Below are positions 1-7,544 of a stretch of DNA of 37,927 nt, piece after piece. Position 1 is the first letter of the stretch. Each line of letters begins with the position of its first letter. The notes under the pieces were generated by a model. The model saw only the letters and a program-made list of their open reading frames with translations, ran no database searches and was not told where the DNA came from. The DNA is from Candidatus Cloacimonadota bacterium (GTDB lineage Bacteria; Cloacimonadota; Cloacimonadia; JGIOTU-2). The stretch is taken from the NCBI GenBank assembly GCA_030613025.1, contig JAUWMT010000028.1, positions 1 through 37,927 of the forward strand. Reading direction: 5' to 3'. A program made the translations under genes and the position numbers.

Positions 1-25
1 TGGATGTGCCTAGAATACCATTGTT

Positions 26-604
26 CTAGTCCCCACATGCGACTTGCGCAGTATTTCCGATGATGGTGCATTTGGTCAGGGTGGGGCTGGATGTGCCGGA
101 AACACCATCGTTGTAAATCCCGCCGCCGTCGTTAGCAGTACTATTTCCACTGATGGTGCAATTTTCTAAGGTTAAATTGTCGCTGTAGTTGTATATTCCG
201 CCGCCGTTATATGCATTTCCGTTTGTTATAGTCAAACCGGTAATAGTAACGTTAGATTCTTTTTCAGGATTATTATCATCAATCAGAAATATTCTGGAAC
301 TGTTATTACCATCTATTGAAAGTTGATCTGCCCCGGGACCGGTGATCGTCATATTTTTATCAATGGCTAATTCTTCTGATGTTAGGATAATCGTTCCTGT
401 TATACTGAAGGTGATTTCGTCTCCGACTCCGACATAAGTAATTGCCCATCGTAGAGAACCGGCTCCTGAATCATTTGTATTGGATACTACCTCGTTTGCA
501 GCCATCAGGTTTGTGGTCATTGCTAATAACATTATCAACATAAATCCGAGAACTAAATTTCTCTTTTTCCCCGATGAATCGGGATTAATCATAGATTTTA
601 ACAT
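26..604 (-). CDS. Exported parallel-beta-helix repeat protein, interrupted by an in-frame TAG
   Basis: The ATG at 604 follows a good AGGAGA site. Residues 1-35 form a signal peptide (basic start, hydrophobic stretch, MAANE). The rest is typical of secreted right-handed beta-helix proteins: SGAGSLRWAI near the N-terminus, then turns of the form LTLENCTISGN and GGGIYNDGVSGTSS. The frame stops at TAG (28-26), but reading on in the same frame gives NNGILGTS, which lines up with the repeat NDGVSGTS, with the stop where a repeat Tyr sits. The original protein therefore probably ran beyond the window edge, and this is a nonsense mutation or base error. Likely surface-exposed or secreted; substrate unknown. 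Confidence 0.7.
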   Translation of the reverse strand: MLKSMINPDSSGKKRNLVLGFMLIMLLAMTTNLMAANEVVSNTNDSGAGSLRWAITYVGVGDEITFSITGTIILTSEELAIDKNMTITGPGADQLSIDGNNSSRIFLIDDNNPEKESNVTITGLTITNGNAYNGGGIYNYSDNLTLENCTISGNSTANDGGGIYNDGVSGTSSPTLTKCTIIGNTAQVACGD

Positions 605-636
605 CTTTTCTCCTACTCATCATTGATTTAAGGCAA

Positions 637-665
637 TTTAAACTTAATTATTTTTTTGTTGTCAA
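637..665 (-). promoter_or_regulatory. Putative sigma70-type promoter for the beta-helix protein
   Basis: Read on the minus strand there is a perfect -35 hexamer TTGACA (665-660), a 17-nt spacer and TTTAAA (642-637) as a 4/6 -10 match, about 33 nt before the ATG at 604. A similar TTGACA/TTTAAA pair lies at 23021-23050. Motif match only. Confidence 0.45.
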
Positions 666-781
666 ATTTTTTTTTAAATTTTATTTGTAATGAAACTCCG
701 TAAATTTTGTCGTGTATATATATTATTCACTCGATCATGAAAGCATAATTTAGAATGGCCTTCCAGCAGAATTTTTAACGT

Positions 782-803
782 GTGAAAAAATTTTTTTTTT
801 CAC
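782..803. repeat. Degenerate GTGAAA/TTTCAC palindrome
   Basis: GTGAAAAAA followed by a T-run and TTTCAC forms a self-complementary A/T hairpin next to CACCGGG. It is probably a decayed member of the palindrome family better preserved at 4588-4621 and 6687-6722. Confidence 0.3.
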
Positions 804-813
804 CGGGTTATCC

Positions 814-987
814 AGAGTGGAGTTCAGAATGAATTATACAACTATGTCGCTCTGAACTCCATTCTCAAATTACCTTGTCACAAGTCGAGGAGCTCGTGAT
901 AAGTAATTTGTGTAATACACTTAAGACATGCTCTTCGACCAGTCTACGCTACGCTGCGCCCTGGCAGGCATGTCTCAAGATGTATTA
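814..987. repeat. Three consecutive inverted repeats (structured intergenic element)
   Basis: Three stems occur in series in the gene-free stretch 605-1042: GGAGTTCAGA (819-828) with TCTGAACTCC (851-860), extended by further pairing to about 814/865; 867-884 with 893-909 (AATTACCTTGTCACAAG-like arms); and 913-931 with 969-987 (TAATACAC..AAGACATG arms). The loop of the third stem (940-970) is GC-rich and resembles, in inverted orientation, the GC-rich repeat near 28.7 kb. No ORF is supported here. Confidence 0.6.
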
Positions 988-1020
988 AAAAAAACTGCCA
1001 CACAGAGTTGCATGGCAGTT
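985..1020 (-). terminator. Rho-independent terminator of the 1043-2982 gene pair
   Basis: On the minus strand, AACTGCCA (1020-1013) pairs perfectly with TGGCAGTT (1000-993) around a 12-nt loop, followed at once by an eight-T run (994-987). It lies 23 nt after the stop codon of the outer-membrane gene. Confidence 0.8.
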
Positions 1021-1042
1021 ATAAATTATTTTTGAAATAGCT

Positions 1043-2098
1043 TTAGAATCTCACCTGTAACGAAACTCCGTAAGTTCGTGTGATATAGTCCTTTTCATCG
1101 GAAACCAGCGTGCCATTGGGTGATTCTGTATTTCTACTTTCATAGGTAAAGAAAGTGCGGAAATCAAGAATGTGCCACAGAGGATAGATAAGCCAACCCT
1201 CATAATGAAAAATGTTATCTTTTCTTCTGGAATGGAAGGGATCAACAACTGGTGAAAAAGGTGATTGGAAGTAGCGATTCTCCCATTTGAAACTGGTAAA
1301 AAATTTGATCGGTTTATTCCAACGTCCGCCTATGATCGGAAGTGAGAGTGATGTATAAATAATGTTAGAATTATAAGAAGGATCACGGATCTCGATGCTG
1401 CCCGGCTCATACACCTTTTCCGCTTGTGCAATGGACTGCACATAAGAATATTTGAATTTTATCTTAGTATTTTCCATTGGTCGTAAACCGATCCATCCCT
1501 CATTGATGAAATTGTAAGCATCATATTCCGGGAAATAATCATTATAGTTTTGATTGGAATATTTAAAATTATACCCAAATTCTGCAAAATCGAGGATGCG
1601 AATATTAATACCGGAAAGCACGAGGTTCTTAGAATATGTGAAATCGTGATATTCGTATGGAGAATAGAAATTGCTCTTATATTTGTTGATAAAAATGTAA
1701 GGATAATAGGAGTACTTTGCACGTACATCAACGTATTTGCTGAAATATTGAATTAGCTCAAAACTCAGAAATTTAAAGTCCTTGAATCCGTTTTTCCAGT
1801 ATTTGTCATAAGAAAGTTTAAACTTGCTTATCTGCGTATGTCCCATCACAAGATTATGCTTAAATCCCAGTTCAATATCAAAAGTGCTCACAATATCATC
1901 GACTGATTTGAAATCATACTTATCGGGATCCTGTCCAGCAAGGAACTCATCAATATCTTTGTCAGAAAGGTTGAGCACATTGCTGTCATAATAGGTTCTG
2001 ATATCGATCTTGTTGAATAGATCAAACTCAAAATCCTGAGCGGAAAGTGTATGCCCACTCATCAAAAATACAAAACAAATGAAAATTATTCTTTTCAT
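1043..2098 (-). CDS. Predicted outer-membrane beta-barrel protein
   Basis: I do not recognise a named family. The 351-aa product has a clear signal peptide (MKRIIFICFVFLMSGHTLSAQD) and then many alternating aromatic/polar strands (e.g. KFKFKYSYVQS, FEFGYNFKYS-like patterns). It ends in ...YGVSLQVRF, with the terminal Phe typical of BAM-inserted outer-membrane barrels. Its ATG overlaps the TGA of the upstream gene by 4 nt (ATGA, 2095-2098) and a GGGGG run acts as ribosome site, so the two are translationally coupled. A strong terminator follows. Located downstream of pgsB/C/W, it might help pass polymer across the outer membrane, but that is inference from position only. Confidence 0.75.
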   Translation of the reverse strand: MKRIIFICFVFLMSGHTLSAQDFEFDLFNKIDIRTYYDSNVLNLSDKDIDEFLAGQDPDKYDFKSVDDIVSTFDIELGFKHNLVMGHTQISKFKLSYDKYWKNGFKDFKFLSFELIQYFSKYVDVRAKYSYYPYIFINKYKSNFYSPYEYHDFTYSKNLVLSGINIRILDFAEFGYNFKYSNQNYNDYFPEYDAYNFINEGWIGLRPMENTKIKFKYSYVQSIAQAEKVYEPGSIEIRDPSYNSNIIYTSLSLPIIGGRWNKPIKFFTSFKWENRYFQSPFSPVVDPFHSRRKDNIFHYEGWLIYPLWHILDFRTFFTYESRNTESPNGTLVSDEKDYITRTYGVSLQVRF

Positions 2099-2982
2099 TT
2101 ATCCCCCACGTACACCGCTGTTTTATTAATATAAAATCTAAACATCACTTCATGATTATTGGACGTTTTCCTGATCTCAATATGATGGGCACCTTTATCA
2201 AAATGCAAGATATTCACATCACCGGTTGAGGGAATTTGCTCGATATTGTTTGTCAAGACAGATTTTGAAGACTTATATCCAACCTCGCTGAAGGAAGCTA
2301 ATAAGCTATCATTATCATATACATCAAACTGATAATCAATTTTCTTGGTTGCTGGCATATCAAAGATCACCCGGCTTATGATCTTGAGATATATCGGACC
2401 TTCGAGATCGAGACTTATCTCGTTATTTTTGGGTTCGTAATAGGTGTATTCTTTGTCATTGAGCACAAGTATTTTTTCATCGCTGTACACATCTGGACTA
2501 TAAGCAATATATTCATGCTGAGCTGAATAATTGGAAGGCGAATTGTAATCAAATTTGAAGAGAACCGGCATTGGTGAAATGTTAATTATTCTAATTTCAT
2601 TTTGAGTATCATTTAGTGCGATCACCGATTTGTTATAGGTAGAAACTGCCTGTCCGTTCACTCCTCTTGTAACGCTGCTTTTCCGGCAGATTTTGTGAAT
2701 TGTATCTGCAAGTGCATTGTATGTGAGCACATAATCATAAGAACGAGAATCTGCTTTTTGTTCAAAGAATATTCTGGAATAGATCTCGAGAGTATCAAGA
2801 TTTGATATTGAGAGAGTAATATTCCTCTTTGAGGGGACGAGGTAGTAAGAATACATTTTTTGGCTATTTAAGTTATAGAGCACGAATTCCTGGGGTTTCT
2901 GAGAGAATGTTAGTTCTGATTGCTGGGCGCTGAGCTGCAAGCTTGAGATTAAAATAATAAATACAATAAATAACTTTTTCAT
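2095..2982 (-). CDS. Exported protein of unknown function coupled to the barrel gene
   Basis: The 295-aa product starts with a signal peptide (MKKLFIVFIILISSLQLSAQQ) after an AAGGA site. The remainder is beta-rich, with tandem-looking halves (YSYYLVPSKRNITLSIS and YIAYSPD...EISLDLEGPIYLKIISRVIFDM), suggesting two beta-sandwich domains. No enzymatic motif is visible. It ends in an ATGA overlap with the beta-barrel gene, so they are probably a functional periplasm/outer-membrane pair. I cannot assign a family. Confidence 0.7.
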   Translation of the reverse strand: MKKLFIVFIILISSLQLSAQQSELTFSQKPQEFVLYNLNSQKMYSYYLVPSKRNITLSISNLDTLEIYSRIFFEQKADSRSYDYVLTYNALADTIHKICRKSSVTRGVNGQAVSTYNKSVIALNDTQNEIRIINISPMPVLFKFDYNSPSNYSAQHEYIAYSPDVYSDEKILVLNDKEYTYYEPKNNEISLDLEGPIYLKIISRVIFDMPATKKIDYQFDVYDNDSLLASFSEVGYKSSKSVLTNNIEQIPSTGDVNILHFDKGAHHIEIRKTSNNHEVMFRFYINKTAVYVGDK

Positions 2983-3020
2983 TCTATTCCTTCATCATTG
3001 GAGTTATTGTGACCCCCATC

Positions 3021-3056
3021 CCCACAGTGAAATAATAAAAAAGAGATTTCACGTGG
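3021..3056. repeat. CCCAC-GTGAAAT palindrome copy
   Basis: Arms CCCACAGTGAAAT (3021-3033) and ATTTCACGTGG (3046-3056) pair around a short A-rich loop. A member of the dispersed palindrome family in this window. Confidence 0.6.
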
Positions 3057-3189
3057 TAAACTAACCCTTCCCACTATTAAAAGGGAAGGGAACTGCCTGC
3101 AACAAAATGAGATAAGTTCTCCCCTTGCATAGGGGGAGTTAGAGGGGGTTGAGAAAATATCGAGCATTTCATCTTTTTTCCTACAAACT

Positions 3190-3290
3190 GCAGGGCTTAG
3201 CAACCAGAATATAATCGTATAATCAATAAATCGATCCTGCAAATCGAACTCTTTATGATTGTTTTCTTCTCTCTTACTTTTCTTTATCAT
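3190..3290 (-). pseudogene. Possible remnant of a four-helix-bundle (23S rRNA intervening-sequence type) protein
   Basis: Translation from the ATG at 3290 gives KEFDLQDRFIDYTI, which resembles the N-terminus of the four-helix-bundle family (KEFDLE.R.I..A..I). After about 30 codons the similarity ends and the frame runs into repeat sequence (3100-3150, a GGGGGAGTTAGAGGGGGTTG-type intergenic repeat). Only a 5' fragment would remain. The resemblance is short and could be chance. Confidence 0.3.
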
Positions 3291-3322
3291 TTATTTTATT
3301 TTTCATCATTGGATATTTTTCC

Positions 3323-4423
3323 TCAGCTCGCATTTTCCTCTTTGAACTGCTGTTGACGCCTGTCAAAGAAAATCACGATCACAATTAAGATCATAAGAAT
3401 TGCCAGTGCGATAGCAGTTATGGTAAGATTATAACGCTCTTCGAGGAACATTGCTCCTGTTCCGGGTTCCGGTAATGGCACAGGCGAGATAGGAAGATCG
3501 TATTCCTCTGCAAGTGCTCGTACATCGAGCAGATGAATAACAGGCACTCCCATTTCTGCAAAGAGAAACATCGTTCCTTTTTTGGGAATGTTGCGCGTGA
3601 GCACATGCCTGTGAAGTCCAGGTGGAAGCAAGCGTCCATTAATAGCATCTCCAAGACTGGATAGTCCGCCGCCTACATTTACATACAGATCGACATCATC
3701 GGGATATTTATTTTCAAAGACATCCATCTTGAGCTCGATATTCTTTTCCAGACTCTTCTCTTGAATGAGCTCAACATCATTACGCACCGCTGCTTCGATG
3801 ATAAGATCGCGACCTGCTTTGCTCAATCCGCGTCCAAGATCACGCCCTCCACCAAGAGATGTTGCAGCACTTTTATAATGAAGTAAGTTCTTTTCATTGA
3901 GCAATGTTTCCATATCCAGCCACGTAAAGTAAGGGTCTGTTGCACCAAACATAGATGCGCCGACAGAACTGATGAGCACAACTTCGAGCCCGAGCACCTT
4001 TGCAGCGCTAAGTACTGCAATATTGAGAGCCGGCATTGAACCGGTTACATTCACTGCAATGACATCGCCTTTTTTGAGTTTGGCTTTCTTGAAAAATTCT
4101 ACAATAATCGCTGAAATATTTGGATTGAGAGTGGTCAATTTTGCAGTGAGATCTCCCCTATCTGTGGTAATGAGTGAATATTTCTCGCCGATAAGACCGG
4201 ATCTGTTCGGGTCATTCAATTCATCAAAAGTATAGCCCTGCTGAATTCTAAATTCTCTGACCACGTCGGTTGCCAGTTTTGTGAGCTCTGCAGCTTGAAA
4301 TTTCTCATCATAGAATTTTTCTTTCACCCACACCCGTGAGGAATTTACCCATAAAAACAATCCGATCGCTATAATTAAAAGTATGATAACACTGATTTTA
4401 GAATGTGCGCTTGGTATGTACAT
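3323..4423 (-). CDS. pgsW: Poly-gamma-glutamate system protein PgsW
   Basis: The 366-aa product matches the PgsW type of poly-gamma-glutamate system proteins, which occur beside pgsB and pgsC. A membrane anchor (about residues 9-27) is followed by a soluble domain with NVTGSMPALNIAVLSAAK, GGGRDLGRGLSKAGRD and VNVGGGLSSLGD, then a C-terminal membrane helix (about 332-352) and a basic tail. Its biochemical role is not established; the anchor at each end places the central domain on one side of the inner membrane. The ATG at 4423 has a GAGGAA site. It is separated from pgsC by 275 nt filled with repeats, so the operon may have been interrupted by repeat insertion. No pgsA/capA gene is visible. 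Confidence 0.8.
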   Translation of the reverse strand: MYIPSAHSKISVIILLIIAIGLFLWVNSSRVWVKEKFYDEKFQAAELTKLATDVVREFRIQQGYTFDELNDPNRSGLIGEKYSLITTDRGDLTAKLTTLNPNISAIIVEFFKKAKLKKGDVIAVNVTGSMPALNIAVLSAAKVLGLEVVLISSVGASMFGATDPYFTWLDMETLLNEKNLLHYKSAATSLGGGRDLGRGLSKAGRDLIIEAAVRNDVELIQEKSLEKNIELKMDVFENKYPDDVDLYVNVGGGLSSLGDAINGRLLPPGLHRHVLTRNIPKKGTMFLFAEMGVPVIHLLDVRALAEEYDLPISPVPLPEPGTGAMFLEERYNLTITAIALAILMILIVIVIFFDRRQQQFKEENAS

Positions 4424-4442
4424 TGTTCCTCAATTCATTTAT

Positions 4443-4473
4443 GGTTCTTTTTAATTTTAAGTGTGTCGATATA
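4443..4473 (+). repeat. 31-nt repeat, direct copy of 37791-37821
   Basis: GGTTCTTTTTAATTTTAAGT and the following 11 nt match 37791-37821 at 26 of 31 positions by hand alignment. It lies just upstream of the GC-rich repeat in both places, though that second block is inverted. Confidence 0.5.
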
Positions 4474-4587
4474 GTGAGATAAAAGGATCTGAATTTCCAA
4501 TATCGAACACGGAATGTCCAATATCCAAGTATTTAACTGTTTCATATTCAAACGAAAATTAGACATTTATTTTTCCTTCATCACCTG

Positions 4588-4621
4588 TCCCGTGAAATCT
4601 TTGTTATTTATTTCACAGGGA
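4588..4621. repeat. TCCCGTGAAAT palindrome copy
   Basis: TCCCGTGAAAT (4588-4598) pairs with ATTTCACAGGGA (4610-4621) around an 11-nt loop. It abuts the GC-rich repeat starting at 4621. Confidence 0.7.
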
Positions 4622-4682
4622 TTGGATATTCCTTGCTTGCCGAGCCATAGCCTTAGCAACGGCTGGTTGGACATTGGATATT
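4621..4682 (+). repeat. GC-rich dispersed repeat, inverted copy at 37851-37917
   Basis: The core TGCCGAGCCATAGCCTTAGC followed by AACGGCTGGTTGG is bordered by ATTGGATATT on both sides. The same block occurs in reverse complement at the right end of the window. It sits between pgsC and pgsW. Confidence 0.75.
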
Positions 4683-4698
4683 TTTTAATGAGTTTCAT

Positions 4699-5148
4699 TT
4701 ATCCTATTAGTTGTCCGCCAAATACAAGAATGAGGATCAGCCGTACAATGACTGCTGCCACTCCCATGACCGAAATAGTTTGAATGATGCCCTGACGCTC
4801 CATTGAATTCGCGATCAAACCCGGAATGATGTAACCGATCACACGTACGACCTGATCACCTGGAATGTAGGAAAACAATCCGAAAGAACGAACAAGCCAC
4901 CCGATTATGAAACCCAGAAGAACTGAAATGACCATCCTGCGACGTCCATACATGAACATGAACATGCCAAGGAATTTCACGATTCCATATACTGCAAAAC
5001 TGATCGCTAAAGTAACTATTATTGTAAAGGGTTCATGAAGATATAATGCGATGTACCCGCACACGACAATACCGCCTGCAGTAATGCCAAATGCTTCCAA
5101 AAAGAAGAGACTGGTTAAAACACCTAAACCTATTGCAACTTCAAACAT
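4699..5148 (-). CDS. pgsC: Poly-gamma-glutamate biosynthesis membrane protein PgsC/CapC
   Basis: The 149-aa polytopic membrane protein has about five hydrophobic helices and the conserved PgsC/CapC stretch GLIANSMERQG (110-120), at the usual family length. PgsC forms the membrane part of the poly-gamma-glutamate synthase with PgsB. The ATG at 5148 follows directly on the pgsB TAA with no gap, so translation is coupled. Recognition is firm; whether this organism makes poly-glutamate or another gamma-linked polymer cannot be told from sequence. Confidence 0.88.
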   Translation of the reverse strand: MFEVAIGLGVLTSLFFLEAFGITAGGIVVCGYIALYLHEPFTIIVTLAISFAVYGIVKFLGMFMFMYGRRRMVISVLLGFIIGWLVRSFGLFSYIPGDQVVRVIGYIIPGLIANSMERQGIIQTISVMGVAAVIVRLILILVFGGQLIG

Positions 5149-6321
5149 TTATGATTCTCCGATCTCTGATTTTTCTTTAAAATAATCCACTATAATTCCG
5201 CCATTCCCACCTATATTTCCAATGCCTATCAGCAGAATATTTTTTGTTTTAACTTCATCCAGCTTATTCATTAACTGTTCGCCTGTAACCCATCCGAAAT
5301 TATGCACTTTTGGCATGGGAAGTTTGTGATTCTGAGCATAAGAAAATACTGTTGCAGTTTCCTGCCCGATGAGATAAAGTCCATCGAATTCAATGTTTTC
5401 GAGCATTTTCACAAGCTGTTTTGATCGGAACATCCTATCTGCGCGAGTATTTAGAATAAATCCACAGAACTCAATATCAGGATGGAGTTCTTTTACAGAT
5501 TGGATGACAAATTCAGTAGATTCGGGGTCATTGGCAGCAAAGGAATGAGCAAAATATACCTCTCTTTCATCTTCATGAATATGAAAAAGAGTGGTTGCGC
5601 CGATATCGGGTTTTGCCTTTTTCATTCCTTCGAGTGCAACATCCCTTTCCACGCCACACGCTTTACAAACATCCAGAGCCAAAGAGATATTATCCTTATG
5701 CTCGATGTGCGAAAATTCATCCAGTACTTCATCGGAAATTACTTCCGGATCACTGAGGTAAAGTTTGGTATGCTTTTTATCTGCGATCTCTTTTATATAA
5801 GGAAACAGCTTCTTCTCACTTGTATATGATAGTGCTTTCTCGGGTATAGTGTTACAAATGGAATAGGTTACATTTTTTATACCCGGTCCCATAACATCGA
5901 GGTGATCAAGGCGGATATTCGTTATCACACCAATATCTGATCTCACGATCTTATGTTCAGTTACCCACTGGTATTCCGGCATAACAGCCATGCATTCGAG
6001 CACAAGGACTTCTGAGGAGCGTTTTGCTGCAAATTTACATATCTTGGCCTGCTCACGGATGTTCGGTCCTCGAGGGCGTTGTATGGGAATTTCATCTCCG
6101 TTTTCAAGAATGATGCGGGGCGCAGAACCGGTTGTCTTTGCAATTGTTCTTTTTCCACCCTCACGCAGACCTGCAGCAATAAGTCGCGTTACGCTGGATT
6201 TTCCGCGGGTTCCGTTCACATGAATAATCAGGGGTATCTTTTTTCTGTATGTATGATGTGAATAATATTCATATACTGAAAAGATTATAACTGCGAATAA
6301 ACCTAAAATTAAGATATACAT
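5149..6321 (-). CDS. pgsB: Poly-gamma-glutamate synthase PgsB/CapB
   Basis: A 390-aa Mur-ligase-like amide ligase. An N-terminal membrane helix (about 1-19) precedes the P-loop HVNGTRGKSSVTRL (34-47; GTRGKSS at 37-43), which binds ATP. Downstream are VLVLECMAVMPEYQ, ITNIRLDHLDVMGP and IGNIGGNGG, all typical of PgsB/CapB. In Bacillus the enzyme activates and polymerises glutamate through the gamma-carboxyl at the inner membrane face. It is the first gene of pgsB-pgsC-pgsW. The start at 6321 lacks an obvious Shine-Dalgarno, but it directly precedes the membrane helix. Confidence 0.9.
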   Translation of the reverse strand: MYILILGLFAVIIFSVYEYYSHHTYRKKIPLIIHVNGTRGKSSVTRLIAAGLREGGKRTIAKTTGSAPRIILENGDEIPIQRPRGPNIREQAKICKFAAKRSSEVLVLECMAVMPEYQWVTEHKIVRSDIGVITNIRLDHLDVMGPGIKNVTYSICNTIPEKALSYTSEKKLFPYIKEIADKKHTKLYLSDPEVISDEVLDEFSHIEHKDNISLALDVCKACGVERDVALEGMKKAKPDIGATTLFHIHEDEREVYFAHSFAANDPESTEFVIQSVKELHPDIEFCGFILNTRADRMFRSKQLVKMLENIEFDGLYLIGQETATVFSYAQNHKLPMPKVHNFGWVTGEQLMNKLDEVKTKNILLIGIGNIGGNGGIIVDYFKEKSEIGES

Positions 6322-6539
6322 GAATTTTTATTATGTTCAAATTTTTTTGAATAAGAAAGTTTTCTGCCCAAAAGATTGTCAAAATATTTCTTAATAAAGC
6401 TTGGGAATTTGAAATTGGAAATTGTGAAATAACATCTTTGCGAAAGTTGCATTTCTTTCGCAAAGTTAAATATATCGTTTATACATTGCAGTTGTGAGGA
6501 AAAAATAAATGAATAATGAGTTTACCATAAAAAGGTTAT

Positions 6540-6596
6540 GATTAGAAATATGTTAGAAAATTTTTTAAATATATGGAAACCGATCCCAGTTAAATG
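6540..6596 (+). repeat. 57-nt dispersed repeat, copy 1 (partner 25748-25804)
   Basis: It begins GATTAGAAATATGTTAGAAA and ends GGAAACCGATCCCAGTTAAATG. By hand alignment about 51 of 57 positions match the copy at 25748-25804. Both run straight into a palindrome arm. Confidence 0.75.
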
Positions 6597-6613
6597 AATA
6601 CAAATTTAACGGG
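6584..6613. repeat. Palindrome copy with compensated arms (GTTAAAT/ATTTAAC)
   Basis: TCCCAGTTAAAT (6584-6595) pairs with ATTTAACGGGA (6603-6613). Relative to other copies, the G of GTGAAAT is T here and the partner C is A, so base pairing is kept. Confidence 0.6.
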
Positions 6614-6686
6614 ACAAGTGAATCGGTTGGAAGTTCCTATCTTCTTATGTTAATGAAACAAAAAAATGCATTAACCGTTTTATTTA

Positions 6687-6722
6687 TCCCGTGAAATGCT
6701 TTTCTTTTTTATTTCACTGGGA
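6687..6722. repeat. TCCCGTGAAAT palindrome copy with extended stem
   Basis: TCCCGTGAAAT (6687-6697) pairs with ATTTCACTGGGA (6711-6722). An outer pair AACCGT (6673-6678) / ACGGTT (6723-6728) lengthens the hairpin. Confidence 0.7.
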
Positions 6723-6779
6723 ACGGTTTCTCGATTTCTTAAATTGAACTTTTTAGAGTGGACTAAATAATGAAAAATG

Positions 6780-7228
6780 AAAAATGGAACACAGATAAAC
6801 GCTGATGATGCTGATAAACACTGATTAAGAATAAGAAAAAATGAAGAAAAATAAAATATATCCATCTGTGTTCATCCGTGAAAATCCGTGAGCTATTACA
6901 TTGAAGAATGGCACACAGATTTACACTGATGAAACTGATTTACCCCGTGAAATCCTGCGAAGTGGGAATCCAGATGTATCGGGATTATTTCACAGGGTGA
7001 ACACTGATCCAGAAAATAAAATGAAGAGAAATACATTTAATTCTTAATCTGCGAGGGTGTGCTATTAATTTGAAATTGGTAATTGGAAATTTGAATAAGA
7101 GAATTAACCACGAAAAACACGAAAAATACAAAAAAAGAAATTAAGAAAATGGAAAATTATTTTAATTCTTGATCTGTGTTCATCGGTGAAAATCCGTGTG
7201 CTATTACATCAAAGAAGTTAGGCACAGA
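6780..7228. repeat. Degenerate CACAGAT/CACTGAT/ATCTGTGTTCATC repeat tract
   Basis: The 912-nt gap between pgsB and the bat operon holds no supported gene. It contains imperfect units: ACACAGATAAACGCTGATGA near 6787, and two matching blocks ATCTGTGTTCATCCGTGAAA (6863-6882) and ATCTGTGTTCATCGGTGAAA (7170-7189), each followed by ATCCGTG.GCTATTACAT. Further CACAGATTTACACTGATGAA units lie near 6915. This is the kind of dispersed low-value repeat common in environmental FCB genomes. Confidence 0.6.
6943..6997. repeat. CCCCGTGAAAT palindrome copy inside a CACTGAT repeat
   Basis: CCCCGTGAAAT (6943-6953) pairs with ATTTCACAGGG (6987-6997). Flanking bases (ACACTGATGAAACTGATTTA on the left, TGAACACTGATCC on the right) belong to the CACTGAT repeat, so the palindrome seems to have landed within it. 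Confidence 0.65.
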
Positions 7229-7234
7229 TTCGCA

Positions 7235-7543
7235 TTATCGAATTATTATAGCTATAAGAAGAAATCCAATAAGAATGACTCCCCCGATCGAAGCTGTTCT
7301 TGCGTAAATATTTCTGCTTTCATATGCATTGGAAAACACACCAAGAGCAATAGCACCCAGAGGATTCAGCGTCACAAAAATAAGCATCAACACAGGAATT
7401 GCTTCAAATATGATCTTAAACAAATTTGTTATGTGAGAAAGATGTAGAATAAATAAAATCCAGGAAAGCACGGCAGGTACAAGAAGTATGAATCCAATGA
7501 TCCCAAGAGTCTGAGCATTCTCTGAAGTGCGCTTCACTTTCAT
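7235..7543 (-). CDS. Small integral membrane protein at the end of the bat operon
   Basis: A 102-aa product with three hydrophobic segments (about 12-34, 43-68, 82-101) and a basic N-terminus (MKVKRTSENAQ). No family is recognised. Its ATG lies one base after the TGA of batE (TGA-C-ATG), so it is almost certainly translated with the bat operon and may be a membrane accessory of that complex. Confidence 0.6.
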   Translation of the reverse strand: MKVKRTSENAQTLGIIGFILLVPAVLSWILFILHLSHITNLFKIIFEAIPVLMLIFVTLNPLGAIALGVFSNAYESRNIYARTASIGGVILIGFLLIAIIIR

Positions 7544-7544
7544 G

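Noticed and set aside
2979..3190. Continuation of the 103-codon frame that overlaps the 2982 gene start
   Set aside because: Most of it reads through a G-rich intergenic repeat and a palindrome; the ATGA overlap appears accidental. Only the 5' part is kept as a possible remnant.
4514..4783. 89-codon plus-strand frame, sharing a peptide with a frame at 37702-37911
   Set aside because: The shared peptide is simply the GC-rich dispersed repeat translated; not a protein family.
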